Source: Qipengyuania sp. S6317L1 (lineage in GTDB: Bacteria > Pseudomonadota > Alphaproteobacteria > Sphingomonadales > Sphingomonadaceae). Taken from it: a stretch of 64,000 nucleotides of DNA. This document shows, piece after piece, positions 7,040 through 15,874 of the stretch (position 1 is the stretch's first letter; each line of letters begins with the position of its first letter). The translations under genes and the position numbers were made by a program. The DNA lies in the NCBI RefSeq assembly GCF_023015615.1, contig NZ_JALKAJ010000005.1, positions 1-64,000 of the forward strand, given 5' to 3'. The notes under the pieces were generated by a model, which saw only the letters and a list, made by a program, of their open reading frames with translations, was not told the DNA's origin and ran no database searches.

Positions 7040-9496
7040 TTAGAACCGTTTGGTCAACTCGACCATGACGGTGCGTGGCAAGGTGCCAAAACCCAGCTGG
7101 TCGGCGGGAACGCCAGCTGCCGTACCGGTGCCGCTACCCGTGCCCGGACCATCGACCACCCCGGTCACGTAGAACTCATTGGTCAGGTTCTTGCCGATCA
7201 CCGCGAGCTGCCAGTTGCGGTCTGCGGCACCAAAGGTGAAACCGGCATCCAGAGTGGCGTAGCTGTCTTGTTTCGAAAGCGGATTTCCGAAGCCCGAGGC
7301 AAGATAGCTGTCGCTGTAACGGACGTTTCCGTTGAAGCTGATGCGGAAGTTGTCAGACACATCGGTTTCGTAGAAGACACCAAGGTTACCCGTCCATTCA
7401 GGTGCCACTGAAAGAGGAGCACCGGAGAGGTCCTGACGCGAATCAACCGCAGAGACGGTGATGCTGCATCCAGCGGCCGGCGTTTGGCCTGCATAGCAGG
7501 GGCCGAGCGGGAAGCTATCGTACTTTGCGTCATTGTAGTTGATCGAGCCGGTGATGTTCAGACCAGGCACGGCATAAGGCGCGAATTCAAAGTCGAGTTC
7601 AATGCCTTTGGTATTCGCGTCCGCCGTAAGGGTTTGGAATGCGAAGATGGGCGAGTTGAAGAAGTCGACCTGGAAATCGTTGTAGTCGTAATCGAAGATG
7701 TTGAGCCCGAGCCGCAGTTGATTGTCCGCAAGCGTCGCTTTGACACCAGCTTCAAAACCAGAAGCAGTTTCCGGGTTGAAGGTCAGATCGCTCAGAGGGT
7801 CGGCCGACAGGCCCGAGTTGATACCGCCGTTCGAGAAACCACCAGACTTATACGCGGTCTTGTAAGCACCGTAGATCAGCAGATCAGGGGTCGGCTTGTA
7901 GGTCAACGTTACTTCAGGCGTGAAATCGCTGAAGCTCTGATCGGCAGTGATAGTGCCAAGCGGATCGCTGCCCGGACGGAAGATGCCGGTAAGCGCAGGG
8001 TTCACGTATGGCTGTGAGAAAAAGCTCTCTTTGGACTCGTCGGTATAACGGCCCCCTACCGCGAGCTCGAGGTTTTCGAGAAACTCGACACGAACCTGAC
8101 CAAAGATCGCCAGCGTTTCGCCCGACGTATCGCTGATCTTTTCAGATGCGGCATAGACCAGCCCCGGACGCGGCGCGTCGGTGTTGCGCACGCCGCCGTA
8201 GTAACCGTATTGGAAGAAGTCACGCTGCGTGCTCTGGAAAAGACCGCCGATCATGAAATTGAAAATCCCGTCGAAATCCGACGTGAAACGCAGCTCTTGC
8301 GAGAACGCTTCCCATGTTGCGTCTTCGGTGGCCCAGGTCGGCGTTGCATCGCTCGTCTGGAAGTCGCACGCGCACGCCCAGCTGTTGTTGTTCCATTGGT
8401 AATTGGTCACAGAGTTGATGAGCACGTCACCTGCCACATACTCGATACCGCCGTTCACAGCCCAGCTGCGATAGCTATTGTAGAGCGCGCCATCTTCACG
8501 TGCGAAGTCGGCATCTGCTGCAATCTCGAGGGGGAAATTGTTTTGATGCGTGACGAAATCTTCCTCGCAAGGAAAACCTGTAAGCTGGCTTATTCCGCTT
8601 GGCAGTCCGCACTGGAAAGCCACATAGTTCCAGCTGTTGTTGAGCGTATCGTTGCGGTTGTGCGTAACCTTGACCGTCATGGTGAGGTCGCTGGTCGGCT
8701 CAAACTCCAAAGTGCCGCGCGCAAGGAACACTTCCTGTTGAGGCATCGGGCTCTCGACAGGAGTAGAGATCAGCGTTTCCGGATTTCCGAAGCCTGCTGC
8801 CGTATCCACGGTGGTGTAGCTGCGATTGACTGACTCGTTGCGGTAGTAGCCGCCGTCCATATCAGAGTAACGGACAGCCAAACGGATGCCAAGGGTATCG
8901 GTTATCGGGCCGCCGACGGCACCTTCGAATACATATTGTTCGGCCTTGAACTCATATCCGGCCTTGACGTGGCCTTCCCAGATATCGGTCGGACCCTTGG
9001 TGGTCAGCGAGATCACACCGGCGGTCGCGTTCTTACCGAAGAAGAGAGCTTGCGGGCCTTTCAGCACCTCAACGCGCTCGAGATCGAAAAACCCTTCCTC
9101 GATGACGCGGCCCTGGCCGTAATAGGCTCCGTCGACAACCACCGCGACCGATTGCTCAATACCAATCGACGTCGATGAAGAACCAACGCCGCGAAGCGTG
9201 ATTTGAGCCGACGAACCGTTGGAAGCCCGCCCGACATTCAGGTTAGGCGTCGCAGCGGCAATTCTCTCGATGCTGGTGATGTCGCGGCGCTCGAGCACTT
9301 CGGCAGAAAGCGCAGTGACAGCGACCGGCACATCCTGAACGCTTTCCTCGCGTTTCCGCGCGGTGACGAGAATCTCGTTAAGCCCGCCTTCCTGCTGCTC
9401 ATTCGCGGATGATACATCAGATTGGGCCAATGCAGGTGTTGCAGTCGCCGCAAGACCCATGGCAACCGTCGATAGCAAAGTGGCACGATTAATCAT
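7040..9496 (-). CDS. TonB-dependent outer-membrane receptor
   Basis: An 818-residue receptor with a signal peptide (MINRATLL to PALAQ), a TonB-box-like segment (NEILVTARKREESVQDVP), a plug domain with RGVGSSS and VEVLKGPQALFFGKNATAGVI, and a long beta barrel ending in a terminal Phe (ELTKRF). It is expected to import a large or hydrophobic compound in a TonB-dependent way. The ATG at 9496 is preferred because AGAGGG lies 8 bases upstream; another in-frame ATG at 9502 is too close to it. It lies 161 bp downstream of the SDR at 9658-10419 on the same strand, with palindromes in the gap. The substrate is unknown; the context suggests the island's carbon source. Confidence 0.93.
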   Translation of the reverse strand: MINRATLLSTVAMGLAATATPALAQSDVSSANEQQEGGLNEILVTARKREESVQDVPVAVTALSAEVLERRDITSIERIAAATPNLNVGRASNGSSAQITLRGVGSSSTSIGIEQSVAVVVDGAYYGQGRVIEEGFFDLERVEVLKGPQALFFGKNATAGVISLTTKGPTDIWEGHVKAGYEFKAEQYVFEGAVGGPITDTLGIRLAVRYSDMDGGYYRNESVNRSYTTVDTAAGFGNPETLISTPVESPMPQQEVFLARGTLEFEPTSDLTMTVKVTHNRNDTLNNSWNYVAFQCGLPSGISQLTGFPCEEDFVTHQNNFPLEIAADADFAREDGALYNSYRSWAVNGGIEYVAGDVLINSVTNYQWNNNSWACACDFQTSDATPTWATEDATWEAFSQELRFTSDFDGIFNFMIGGLFQSTQRDFFQYGYYGGVRNTDAPRPGLVYAASEKISDTSGETLAIFGQVRVEFLENLELAVGGRYTDESKESFFSQPYVNPALTGIFRPGSDPLGTITADQSFSDFTPEVTLTYKPTPDLLIYGAYKTAYKSGGFSNGGINSGLSADPLSDLTFNPETASGFEAGVKATLADNQLRLGLNIFDYDYNDFQVDFFNSPIFAFQTLTADANTKGIELDFEFAPYAVPGLNITGSINYNDAKYDSFPLGPCYAGQTPAAGCSITVSAVDSRQDLSGAPLSVAPEWTGNLGVFYETDVSDNFRISFNGNVRYSDSYLASGFGNPLSKQDSYATLDAGFTFGAADRNWQLAVIGKNLTNEFYVTGVVDGPGTGSGTGTAAGVPADQLGFGTLPRTVMVELTKRF

Positions 9497-9554
9497 TCTC
9501 ATTTCCCTCTCCCAAGAGCCTTATTTTTCTTGTGACGTAAGGGAAACGGGGCGC

Positions 9555-9591
9555 ATAGTGCACTATCCCATTGGCTAGCTGGCACTGTGCC
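9555..9591. promoter_or_regulatory. Palindromes in the promoter region of a TonB-dependent receptor
   Basis: A perfect 12-bp palindrome ATAGTGCACTAT at 9555-9566, and an 11-bp near-palindrome GGCAC-T-GTGCC at 9581-9591. Both contain the GCAC/GTGC core and lie about 60-95 bp upstream of the receptor start. They are candidate operator sites for an unidentified regulator. Confidence 0.4.
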
Positions 9592-9657
9592 TAGGTGGTT
9601 TGCGGTTGATTGGCGATGCGTATTGGCACCGCCAAATCATCCGTTTCGGTGCAAAAA

Positions 9658-10419
9658 CTAGAACTGCACCCGCTTGGTGTAACCGCCATCGACGACGATA
9701 TTGCCGCCCGTCATCGGGACGCTGGCAGGTGAGGCAACAAAGGCGATCGTTCGCGCCAATTCTTTGCCCGTGGTCATGCGACCCGCCGGAATGGCGGCGA
9801 TGGTCGCGTTGTAGAAGTCGGGCATCTGGTCCTTGATCTGAAGCCAGGGGCCATCGTCGGTCATCACCGGACCAGGCGTGATGCAATTCACCCTGATGCC
9901 CTCAGCGGCCATGTTTTGCGCCAGCGCAGAGGCGTAGTTAATCACAGCGGCCTTGAGCGCGTTATATGGCTGTGCTCCCATGAATTCCTCGACCGCGCCG
10001 GTCGAGCTCATGCAGATCACGCTGGCATTGTCGGATTTGTCGAGATGCGGCTTTGCGGCGGCGAGACCGCGGCGAAGCGGAAGGATGTCGGCATCCAGAA
10101 CAGCCTGCCATCCTGCATCGCTGTCCTCGCCAAGGTTGGCAGAGGTAAAGCTGATGAAAATGTCGCAGCCGCCCAGTGCCTCTGCTGCTTCGTTCACAAA
10201 GGCTGGAACAGCCTCTGCTTCAGTCACATCGAGCGATTTCGCGTGGACCTTCACACCCGAAGACCCAAGCTCGCCGACCACTTTATCGACCTTGTCCTGA
10301 CTGCGGCCACACAGTGCGATGTCGCACCCTTCGCCTGCCAACGCGAGCGCGACCTCGCGGCCGATACCGCCATTTGCGCCCACAAGAATGGCTTTCAAAC
10401 CTTTTAGTCCCAGATCCAT
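9658..10419 (-). CDS. Short-chain dehydrogenase/reductase (SDR)
   Basis: A 253-residue classical SDR with GANGGIGREVAL for cofactor binding, a catalytic Ser in MSSTGA, YNALK, and a C-terminal NIVVDGG. The usual NNAG is replaced by FTSAN, so the segment after beta-4 is atypical. The ATG (MDLGLKG) follows AAAGGGAA with good spacing; the longer open frame upstream carries no conserved sequence. It is upstream of a TonB-dependent receptor on the same strand and divergent from another SDR at 10553. Confidence 0.88.
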   Translation of the reverse strand: MDLGLKGLKAILVGANGGIGREVALALAGEGCDIALCGRSQDKVDKVVGELGSSGVKVHAKSLDVTEAEAVPAFVNEAAEALGGCDIFISFTSANLGEDSDAGWQAVLDADILPLRRGLAAAKPHLDKSDNASVICMSSTGAVEEFMGAQPYNALKAAVINYASALAQNMAAEGIRVNCITPGPVMTDDGPWLQIKDQMPDFYNATIAAIPAGRMTTGKELARTIAFVASPASVPMTGGNIVVDGGYTKRVQF

Positions 10420-10552
10420 CGCATGTTCCCTTTTTGCAAAATGCCTATTGGAACACACGGTGAAGCAGGTCGCACGGCCGCGCCACTGTAATTTCCATTA
10501 GGCTATTTTCTCTCGTCATCTTGATATTCCGATGAAGAGAGGGAGTTAGACG

Positions 10553-11359
10553 ATGGGACAACTCGACGGGAAAACCGCCCTGATCATCGGCGCGAGCAGT
10601 GCCGACAATATGGGCCAGCATATCGCGCGCAGGTTCATGAAAGAAGGGGCTCGCGTTCTTGTTTCAGGGCGCAAGGTCGAGCCCTTGGACGCATTTGCCA
10701 GCGAGACGGGATGTTGTTTCGCGCCCGCCGACATCACGGACGAAGACAGCGTTAACGCGTTGGTCAAAGAAGCCAGTCGTGAGCTTGGCGGAATTGACGT
10801 TGCGGTGAATGCGACAGGGTGGGGGCTGCTCACTCCGTTTCTCGACAACACGCGCGAACAATTGGAGACGATGACGCAGCTGCAGTTCATCGGACCGTTC
10901 CAGTTTTTTCAGGCATTGATCCGGGTAATGGCGCAAAGCCGCGGTGGGCGGGGCGGCTCGATCATCCAGATCAGTTCGGCCACCTCGACCATCATGCTCA
11001 ACAACCACGCCGCCTATATGGGCACCAAGGCCGGCATTGATCACGTCATTCGGTGTGTCGCTCATGAATTTGGCGAGGAGGGAATTCGCGCCAACACGAT
11101 TTCGCCCGGCCTCACCGAAACGCCAATGACAGCCGAGGCGCAGGAAGTGCCCGGGCTGATGGAGAGCTTCAGAGATAGCTATCCGCTAGGCCGGTGGGGC
11201 ACGTCGCAAGACATTGCCGCGGCTGCCGTTTGGCTCGCCAAGGACGAATGTTTCATGACCGGCGAGAATTTACAGGTGAACGGCGGCCTCACCTTGCGGC
11301 GCAATCCGACGGCCAAGGAAATGGATGCAGCTGTTGCAGCTGCGATGGATAGGCTCTGA
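10553..11359 (+). CDS. Short-chain dehydrogenase/reductase (SDR)
   Basis: A 268-residue SDR with an unusual cofactor loop, GASSADNMGQHIA, where Asp-Asn-Met replaces the usual Gly-x-Gly. It still carries a catalytic Ser in QISSATS, YMGTK at the active site, and LQVNGGLT at the C terminus. NNAG is replaced by NATGWG. The ATG follows GAGAGGGAGTTAGACG. It stands alone on the plus strand, ending 90 bp before the convergent acyl-CoA ligase gene. Confidence 0.87.
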   Translation: MGQLDGKTALIIGASSADNMGQHIARRFMKEGARVLVSGRKVEPLDAFASETGCCFAPADITDEDSVNALVKEASRELGGIDVAVNATGWGLLTPFLDNTREQLETMTQLQFIGPFQFFQALIRVMAQSRGGRGGSIIQISSATSTIMLNNHAAYMGTKAGIDHVIRCVAHEFGEEGIRANTISPGLTETPMTAEAQEVPGLMESFRDSYPLGRWGTSQDIAAAAVWLAKDECFMTGENLQVNGGLTLRRNPTAKEMDAAVAAAMDRL

Positions 11360-11449
11360 GCGATCTCGTCCTTCCTTTTTGCTGCGTGCCTGCATTTCGG
11401 CATTCTCAGTGTCGTTTGTGTCCTGCTCGGTGTCGCTGCCGCAGTTTGA

Positions 11450-13069
11450 TCAGCCGTTTTCAAGTTTCGCTTTAATATCAGCGCGCAATTGGTCCTTTCG
11501 GATCTTTCCGCTGGCGGTGCGCGGGTAATCGTCGACAAATTCCCAGCGTTCCGGGATCTTCTGCTTGGCAAGGCCACTGGCGATCACATGGTCGATCAGG
11601 CTTTGAACCTCTGGCGTTTCGCCATCAGCGATGATGTAGGCGCAAACGCCTTCGCCCAGTCGTTCATGCGGCATGGCGACTACGCTGGCGTCGGTTACGT
11701 TCGGATGGGTGCGGAGCACATCCTCGATCTCGACTGCACTGATGTTTTCGCCGCCGCGAATAATCAGATCTTTCTTGCGTCCTGTCACAGTCAGAGCGCC
11801 ATTTTCGTCGAGCGTACCAAGGTCGCCCGTCTGAAAATACCCATCAGGTGTGATCGCATCCCGGCTTTGCGCTTCGTCTGCATAGCCCAGCATCATTGCA
11901 GGACCGCGGGCGATAATCTCGCCCTCTTGTCCGGCCGGGACATCGCGGCCCTCGTCATCGACGATACGGACGTCATAGTCGATCACTTCGCCGTCGGTTG
12001 TTGCCGCAAGAGTTTCATTCTGAGGCCAGCCATAGGTGACGAGCGGCACTTCCGATGCACCGAATACGCGGAAAGCGCGCAGGTTGCAAAAGGCCGCATT
12101 GGCCGCCGGAATAAGATCAGGTGGCACCGCCGCCCCTCCACAAGCGAAGAAGCGGAAGCCGGGCAGCGTTTTTTCCCGCGCCCGCGCACGGTCGGCAAGC
12201 TCGACGAGAAACGGTGTTGCTGCGACTGTTCCGGCGATCTGGTGTTCTTCGATCAGATCAACCGCTTCGTCGGCGTTCCAGCTTTCCATCAATATCGTTC
12301 GCGTCCCGCAAATGAGCGGCATTTCAAGGCCATTGGCGTAACCTGAAACGTGGGTGACAGGGGATGGCATGAGGATCGCATCGCCGTCGCGAATACCCCA
12401 ATGTGCGCCGCTTTTGCGGATCACATGGTCAAGCGTTGCGTGAGCGTGAAGCACGCCCTTGGGGCGCCCCGTAGTGCCCGATGTAAACAGCACCATTTTG
12501 ACGGCGCCCGCTGGAACCCGAGCAGGCTCGAATGACAATTGTCGTCCGCGTTCGATCAGGGATTTGAGGTCATTTGGACCATCGCCTCGAACGGTAAAAA
12601 CGTGGGCCAGATCAGGCAGATCATTGCTGAGGCGCGTTGCCATGGCGGCAAAATCGAAGCGGCGAAATTCGGTGCAGGTGAAAATCGCCTTTGCGCCGCA
12701 ATCGCCCAACATCTGGCGCACTTCAGCGTCGCGATAGATCGGTACGATCGGATTGACGACCAACCCTGCAAGCACCGCAGCAAGGTTTATCACCGCAGCC
12801 TCATGCCAATTGGGCAACTGAAACGCTATGACATCGCCCGGTTCAAGACCTGCATCGGTAAGGCTCGCGGCGAGGGCGCGCGCTTCATCAAGCCATTCGC
12901 TGCGGGTCAGATTGCGAACGCCATCGACTATCGCGACAAAATCGGGGTCTTCGCTCGAGCGGCATTGCGCAAGGCTGGCGATCGTCTCTTCGCGCCACTC
13001 ACCTTGTGCGTGACTGATATGATGTGCGGGCGGCTCCTTCAGCCAGCTCCACGGTGCTTTTTTGCCCAT
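11450..13069 (-). CDS. AMP-dependent acyl-CoA ligase
   Basis: A 539-residue adenylate-forming ligase expected to activate a carboxylic acid with ATP and CoA. It shows the P-loop FTSGTTGRPKG, the ATP motif YFQTGDLG, the hinge GRKKDLIIRGGENIS, and the catalytic lysine region ASGKIRKDQL. The overall pattern resembles cyclohexanecarboxylate or medium-chain CoA ligases, but the acid is not identifiable. GGAGGG lies 10 bases before the ATG. It is divergent from the Rieske oxygenase at 13197, across a 127-bp region with a large dyad. It probably feeds the island's acyl-CoA dehydrogenases and thiolase. Confidence 0.92.
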   Translation of the reverse strand: MGKKAPWSWLKEPPAHHISHAQGEWREETIASLAQCRSSEDPDFVAIVDGVRNLTRSEWLDEARALAASLTDAGLEPGDVIAFQLPNWHEAAVINLAAVLAGLVVNPIVPIYRDAEVRQMLGDCGAKAIFTCTEFRRFDFAAMATRLSNDLPDLAHVFTVRGDGPNDLKSLIERGRQLSFEPARVPAGAVKMVLFTSGTTGRPKGVLHAHATLDHVIRKSGAHWGIRDGDAILMPSPVTHVSGYANGLEMPLICGTRTILMESWNADEAVDLIEEHQIAGTVAATPFLVELADRARAREKTLPGFRFFACGGAAVPPDLIPAANAAFCNLRAFRVFGASEVPLVTYGWPQNETLAATTDGEVIDYDVRIVDDEGRDVPAGQEGEIIARGPAMMLGYADEAQSRDAITPDGYFQTGDLGTLDENGALTVTGRKKDLIIRGGENISAVEIEDVLRTHPNVTDASVVAMPHERLGEGVCAYIIADGETPEVQSLIDHVIASGLAKQKIPERWEFVDDYPRTASGKIRKDQLRADIKAKLENG

Positions 13070-13134
13070 TGATGGTCATCCCTCCGCGCTGCGACCTATC
13101 GTTATGCGCATCGTGCTTCACCTCTCATCTGTAA

Positions 13135-13158
13135 CAGCTTGTGGAGGGATACAAGCTG
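13135..13158. promoter_or_regulatory. Inverted repeat in a divergent promoter
   Basis: Perfect 8-bp arms, CAGCTTGT and ACAAGCTG, separated by 8 bp. They lie midway between the divergent acyl-CoA ligase (start 13069) and Rieske oxygenase (start 13197). It is a candidate operator controlling both. Confidence 0.45.
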
Positions 13159-13196
13159 CGTCACAACTTGGTGCAAACTGGGAGAATTGGGACGCC

Positions 13197-14384
13197 ATGA
13201 CAAAGGTAGAACGGATCAAATCCATCGGCAACGCAGCAGAGGCGATGATCGATTATGTCGAGAATAAACACACGCATCTGACCGACAGCGTTCTGCCGAT
13301 CGCTGCCGATGCCTATTCCGACCCTGAGCAATGGCAGCGCGAGATTGATGTCGTTTTCAAAAAACTGCCGCTGATGCTGGCGTTTACTGCCGAATTGAAA
13401 GAGCCGGGCAGTTACAAAGCCATGGAAGCGGTGGGGATGCCGATCCTGATTACGCGCGACAAAAAGGGCCAAGTACACGCATTCTTGAATGTATGTTCGC
13501 ACCGCGGCGCGCCAGTCGCCGAGGATGGTCACGGGAGCTGTTCGCGCTTTGTGTGCCCGTACCACGCATGGACTTATGGCCTTGACGGTAAGCTGCTCGC
13601 GGTTTCGGAAAAAGAGCTGTTTGGCGATGTAGACAAGAGCAAGCGAGCCTTGCGCGAACTGCCTTGCGAAGAACGCGCGGGGATGATCTTCGTTTGCCTT
13701 GATCCAGATGGATCAATCGACATCGACGAATTCTTCCAAGGCGCGCTGGGCGATTACGAGGATATGGATCTTGCCAATTGGTCATTTCTTGGCAGCCATG
13801 AAATCCAGGGTGCCAATTGGAAAATTGCCTATGACGGTTATCTCGAAGGGTATCACTTCGCCGCTCTGCACCCAGAGACAGTTCATCCGCGCACCCCGTC
13901 GAACCGGATGCATTTCGACTTCTTCGGGCCGCATATGCGGATCGGTTTTCCGCATCACGCAATTGCCGAGAACTTGAGCAATGTCCCGCGTGAGGAATGG
14001 GGCACTCAAGAGAATAACGGCTTTGATTTTGTCCGTATCCTGTTCCCCAACGTCTCAAGCTTTATCGCGCCGGAGATCACTCAGATCGCCCAGCTTTTTC
14101 CTGGGCCGACGCCTGACAAAAATCGGACCGTTCTCAATTACCTGCGCCGCGAGCCGTATAAGGATGATGAAGACCGCGAGACGACCGAAGGTTTCATCAC
14201 CTTCTTTCGCGACGTGACTTATCAGGAAGATTATCTGATGGGTGACGCTATCCAGAAGGGGGTCGAAACCGGCGCGCACAAAGAGCTGGTGTTTGGCCGC
14301 AATGAAATCGGCAATCAGCATTTTCACAAATGGCTGAACTGGTATCTTGCCGAAGATCCCGATGCGCCAAAGCCTGTCTCTTGA
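13197..14384 (+). CDS. Rieske non-heme iron oxygenase, alpha subunit
   Basis: A 395-residue terminal oxygenase component. The N-terminal Rieske domain has Cys100-x-His102 and Cys120-x2-His123. The catalytic domain has Asp213 followed by the iron ligands His220 and His225 (DGYLEGYH, then x4 to His). The start ATG (MTKVER) follows a GGGAGAA ribosome site; an open frame upstream overlaps the opposite gene and is not used. It is followed, with overlap, by an EthD-domain gene. The substrate is unknown. Its sequence differs clearly from the other three alpha subunits in the window. Confidence 0.9.
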   Translation: MTKVERIKSIGNAAEAMIDYVENKHTHLTDSVLPIAADAYSDPEQWQREIDVVFKKLPLMLAFTAELKEPGSYKAMEAVGMPILITRDKKGQVHAFLNVCSHRGAPVAEDGHGSCSRFVCPYHAWTYGLDGKLLAVSEKELFGDVDKSKRALRELPCEERAGMIFVCLDPDGSIDIDEFFQGALGDYEDMDLANWSFLGSHEIQGANWKIAYDGYLEGYHFAALHPETVHPRTPSNRMHFDFFGPHMRIGFPHHAIAENLSNVPREEWGTQENNGFDFVRILFPNVSSFIAPEITQIAQLFPGPTPDKNRTVLNYLRREPYKDDEDRETTEGFITFFRDVTYQEDYLMGDAIQKGVETGAHKELVFGRNEIGNQHFHKWLNWYLAEDPDAPKPVS

Positions 14385-14731
14385 GTGGGGTTACGCTGAT
14401 AACATTGCTCAGACGCCGCGACGGCATGAGCAAGGCGGATTTCATCGATTATTACGAGGCACAGCACCGTAAGATCGGTGAGCGCGTGCTGAAAGGCTTT
14501 GCGACGCGCTATATCAGGCGGTTTATCCATCCGCTCGATGGCGAGGATCAACCTTGTGATTTCGATGTGGTGATGGAAATCGATTTTCCCGATCGGGCGC
14601 GGATGGATGCGTTTTTCGAAAGCGCGAGCCAGCCCGATATCGCCGCGATGATCGCCGAGGATGAAGAGAAGCTCTTCGACCGAACGCGCATTCGCGTCTT
14701 TACGGTCGAAGAGCACTCCTCAGAAATCTAA
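14381..14731 (+). CDS. EthD-domain protein
   Basis: A small protein (116 residues if TTG 14381 is the start) beginning LITLLRRRDGMSKADFIDYYE, the typical opening of the EthD dimeric alpha-beta barrel family. Members are found with oxygenase and P450 systems, and some act as small isomerases or decarboxylases. TTG at 14381 overlaps the stop of the Rieske gene (TTGA); the first ATG at 14427 would cut into the domain, so the TTG start is preferred but unproved. The 3' end overlaps the end of the convergent NTF2-like gene by four bases. Confidence 0.72.
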   Translation: MSGVTLITLLRRRDGMSKADFIDYYEAQHRKIGERVLKGFATRYIRRFIHPLDGEDQPCDFDVVMEIDFPDRARMDAFFESASQPDIAAMIAEDEEKLFDRTRIRVFTVEEHSSEI

Positions 14732-15171
14732 CCGCGTTCTTCGTGGATGATGCGATAGGCGCGGTAAGTGAAAAGCCATTGGCCCTCGCGCTTTTCCAGA
14801 CGGTCGTCATACCGGCCGGTGCCGCGCACCAATTGGCCGTCGTTGTGCGGGTCCTCGTACACTTCGTGAGTATATCCGGTCGATGTGGCGGTATCGCCAT
14901 CGACCTCAATCGCGCCCGGCTCCATGAAATAGACCATCGGCTTTTGCATCTTGCTCGTGCCGTAAACTTTCATGGATTCGATCCAATTGTTGACGATCGT
15001 CTCTTTGCCTTCGAACACGCCAAGGTCAGGATATTCCGGCAATTCCCAGCGCGCATCGTCCGCCCAGATTGAGCCCCAGATTTCCGGGTCTTGGCTCATC
15101 ACGCCGTGAGCATGGGTGTTCATCAATTCGCGGATCGCAATCCGGTCTTCAAGAGGTCCAGTAAAGACCAT
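14728..15171 (-). CDS. NTF2/SnoaL-like protein
   Basis: A 147-residue NTF2-like protein starting MVFTGPLEDRIAIREL, paralogous to 3587-4015. It shows DDARWELPEYP and a C-terminal EGQWLFTYR strand. Two adjacent ATGs (15174, 15171) follow GGGAG; the second is chosen because it matches the paralogue. It is the last gene of a minus-strand unit with an SDR and a Rieske oxygenase alpha subunit. It could be a dehydratase/isomerase or a beta-like partner of that oxygenase; neither is shown. Confidence 0.75.
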   Translation of the reverse strand: MVFTGPLEDRIAIRELMNTHAHGVMSQDPEIWGSIWADDARWELPEYPDLGVFEGKETIVNNWIESMKVYGTSKMQKPMVYFMEPGAIEVDGDTATSTGYTHEVYEDPHNDGQLVRGTGRYDDRLEKREGQWLFTYRAYRIIHEERG

Positions 15172-15184
15172 CATTCGCGCTCCC

Positions 15185-15874
15185 TTACCAGGCGTGGTGT
15201 TCGCCATTCCAGTTGAAGAATTCGCCGCTGTCATCAATTGTCAGGCGATCAGCGAGCGTCATCGTTCCAGCAACGCTTTCCTCGGTGGTGATGTCTGCAT
15301 CGGGACCGCCCATGTCGGTTTTTACCCAGCCCGGGTGGAGCAGGACGACGATGATGCCGCGTTCCTTCACGTCGATCGCAACCGAACGCATCATGCGGTT
15401 AAGGCCGTTCTTCATCGTGCCATAAGCGTACATACCGCCATAAGGCCAAGTGGATGCGGCAAGCTGGCTCGAATAATTGATGACCTTTGTGCCCTTATGC
15501 ATCCGTGGCAAAAACGCCTTGAACACGGCGAGCGGCCCTTTGACCATGATCGCAAAGGCCTGGTCCCACCCATCCCAGTCGATATCGGTTTCAAGCTCGT
15601 TATTGGTGGGGCCTGTGACCCCTGCGACTATGTAAAGATAATCGACCGGCTCATCACCTGCTCCGGATGAGGCCGAAGCGACTGACGCTGGGTTGCCGAT
15701 ATCCATCGCATGAACGGTAATCGCACCATCGCTTTGATCGGCGGCCTCAGCCAAGTCGGACGCGCTGTCAGGTGAGCGGACGAAAGCAAAAACTTTGTCG
15801 CCGCGCGCGGCATGACGCTGTGCCAGTTCCAATCCAATCCCGCGGCTTGCGCCGACAATAAATACGTTTGCCAT
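15185..15874 (-). CDS. Short-chain dehydrogenase/reductase (SDR), short form
   Basis: A 229-residue SDR with GASRGIGLELAQRH, a Ser in NYSSQLAAS, YGTMK, and HPGWVKTDMGG. The last feature is typical of the short, CsgA/sniffer-like SDRs that lack the usual C-terminal VDGG motif. The ATG overlaps the stop of the upstream Rieske gene (TAATG), so translation is coupled. It may oxidise the hydroxyl or diol formed by that oxygenase (inference from order). Confidence 0.87.
   Translation of the reverse strand: MANVFIVGASRGIGLELAQRHAARGDKVFAFVRSPDSASDLAEAADQSDGAITVHAMDIGNPASVASASSGAGDEPVDYLYIVAGVTGPTNNELETDIDWDGWDQAFAIMVKGPLAVFKAFLPRMHKGTKVINYSSQLAASTWPYGGMYAYGTMKNGLNRMMRSVAIDVKERGIIVVLLHPGWVKTDMGGPDADITTEESVAGTMTLADRLTIDDSGEFFNWNGEHHAW

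Noticed and set aside
3127..10505. Shared 8-mer TTAGGCTA before the ferredoxin (3127-3134) and an SDR (10498-10505)
   Set aside because: Only two copies at different distances from the starts; chance is a sufficient explanation.
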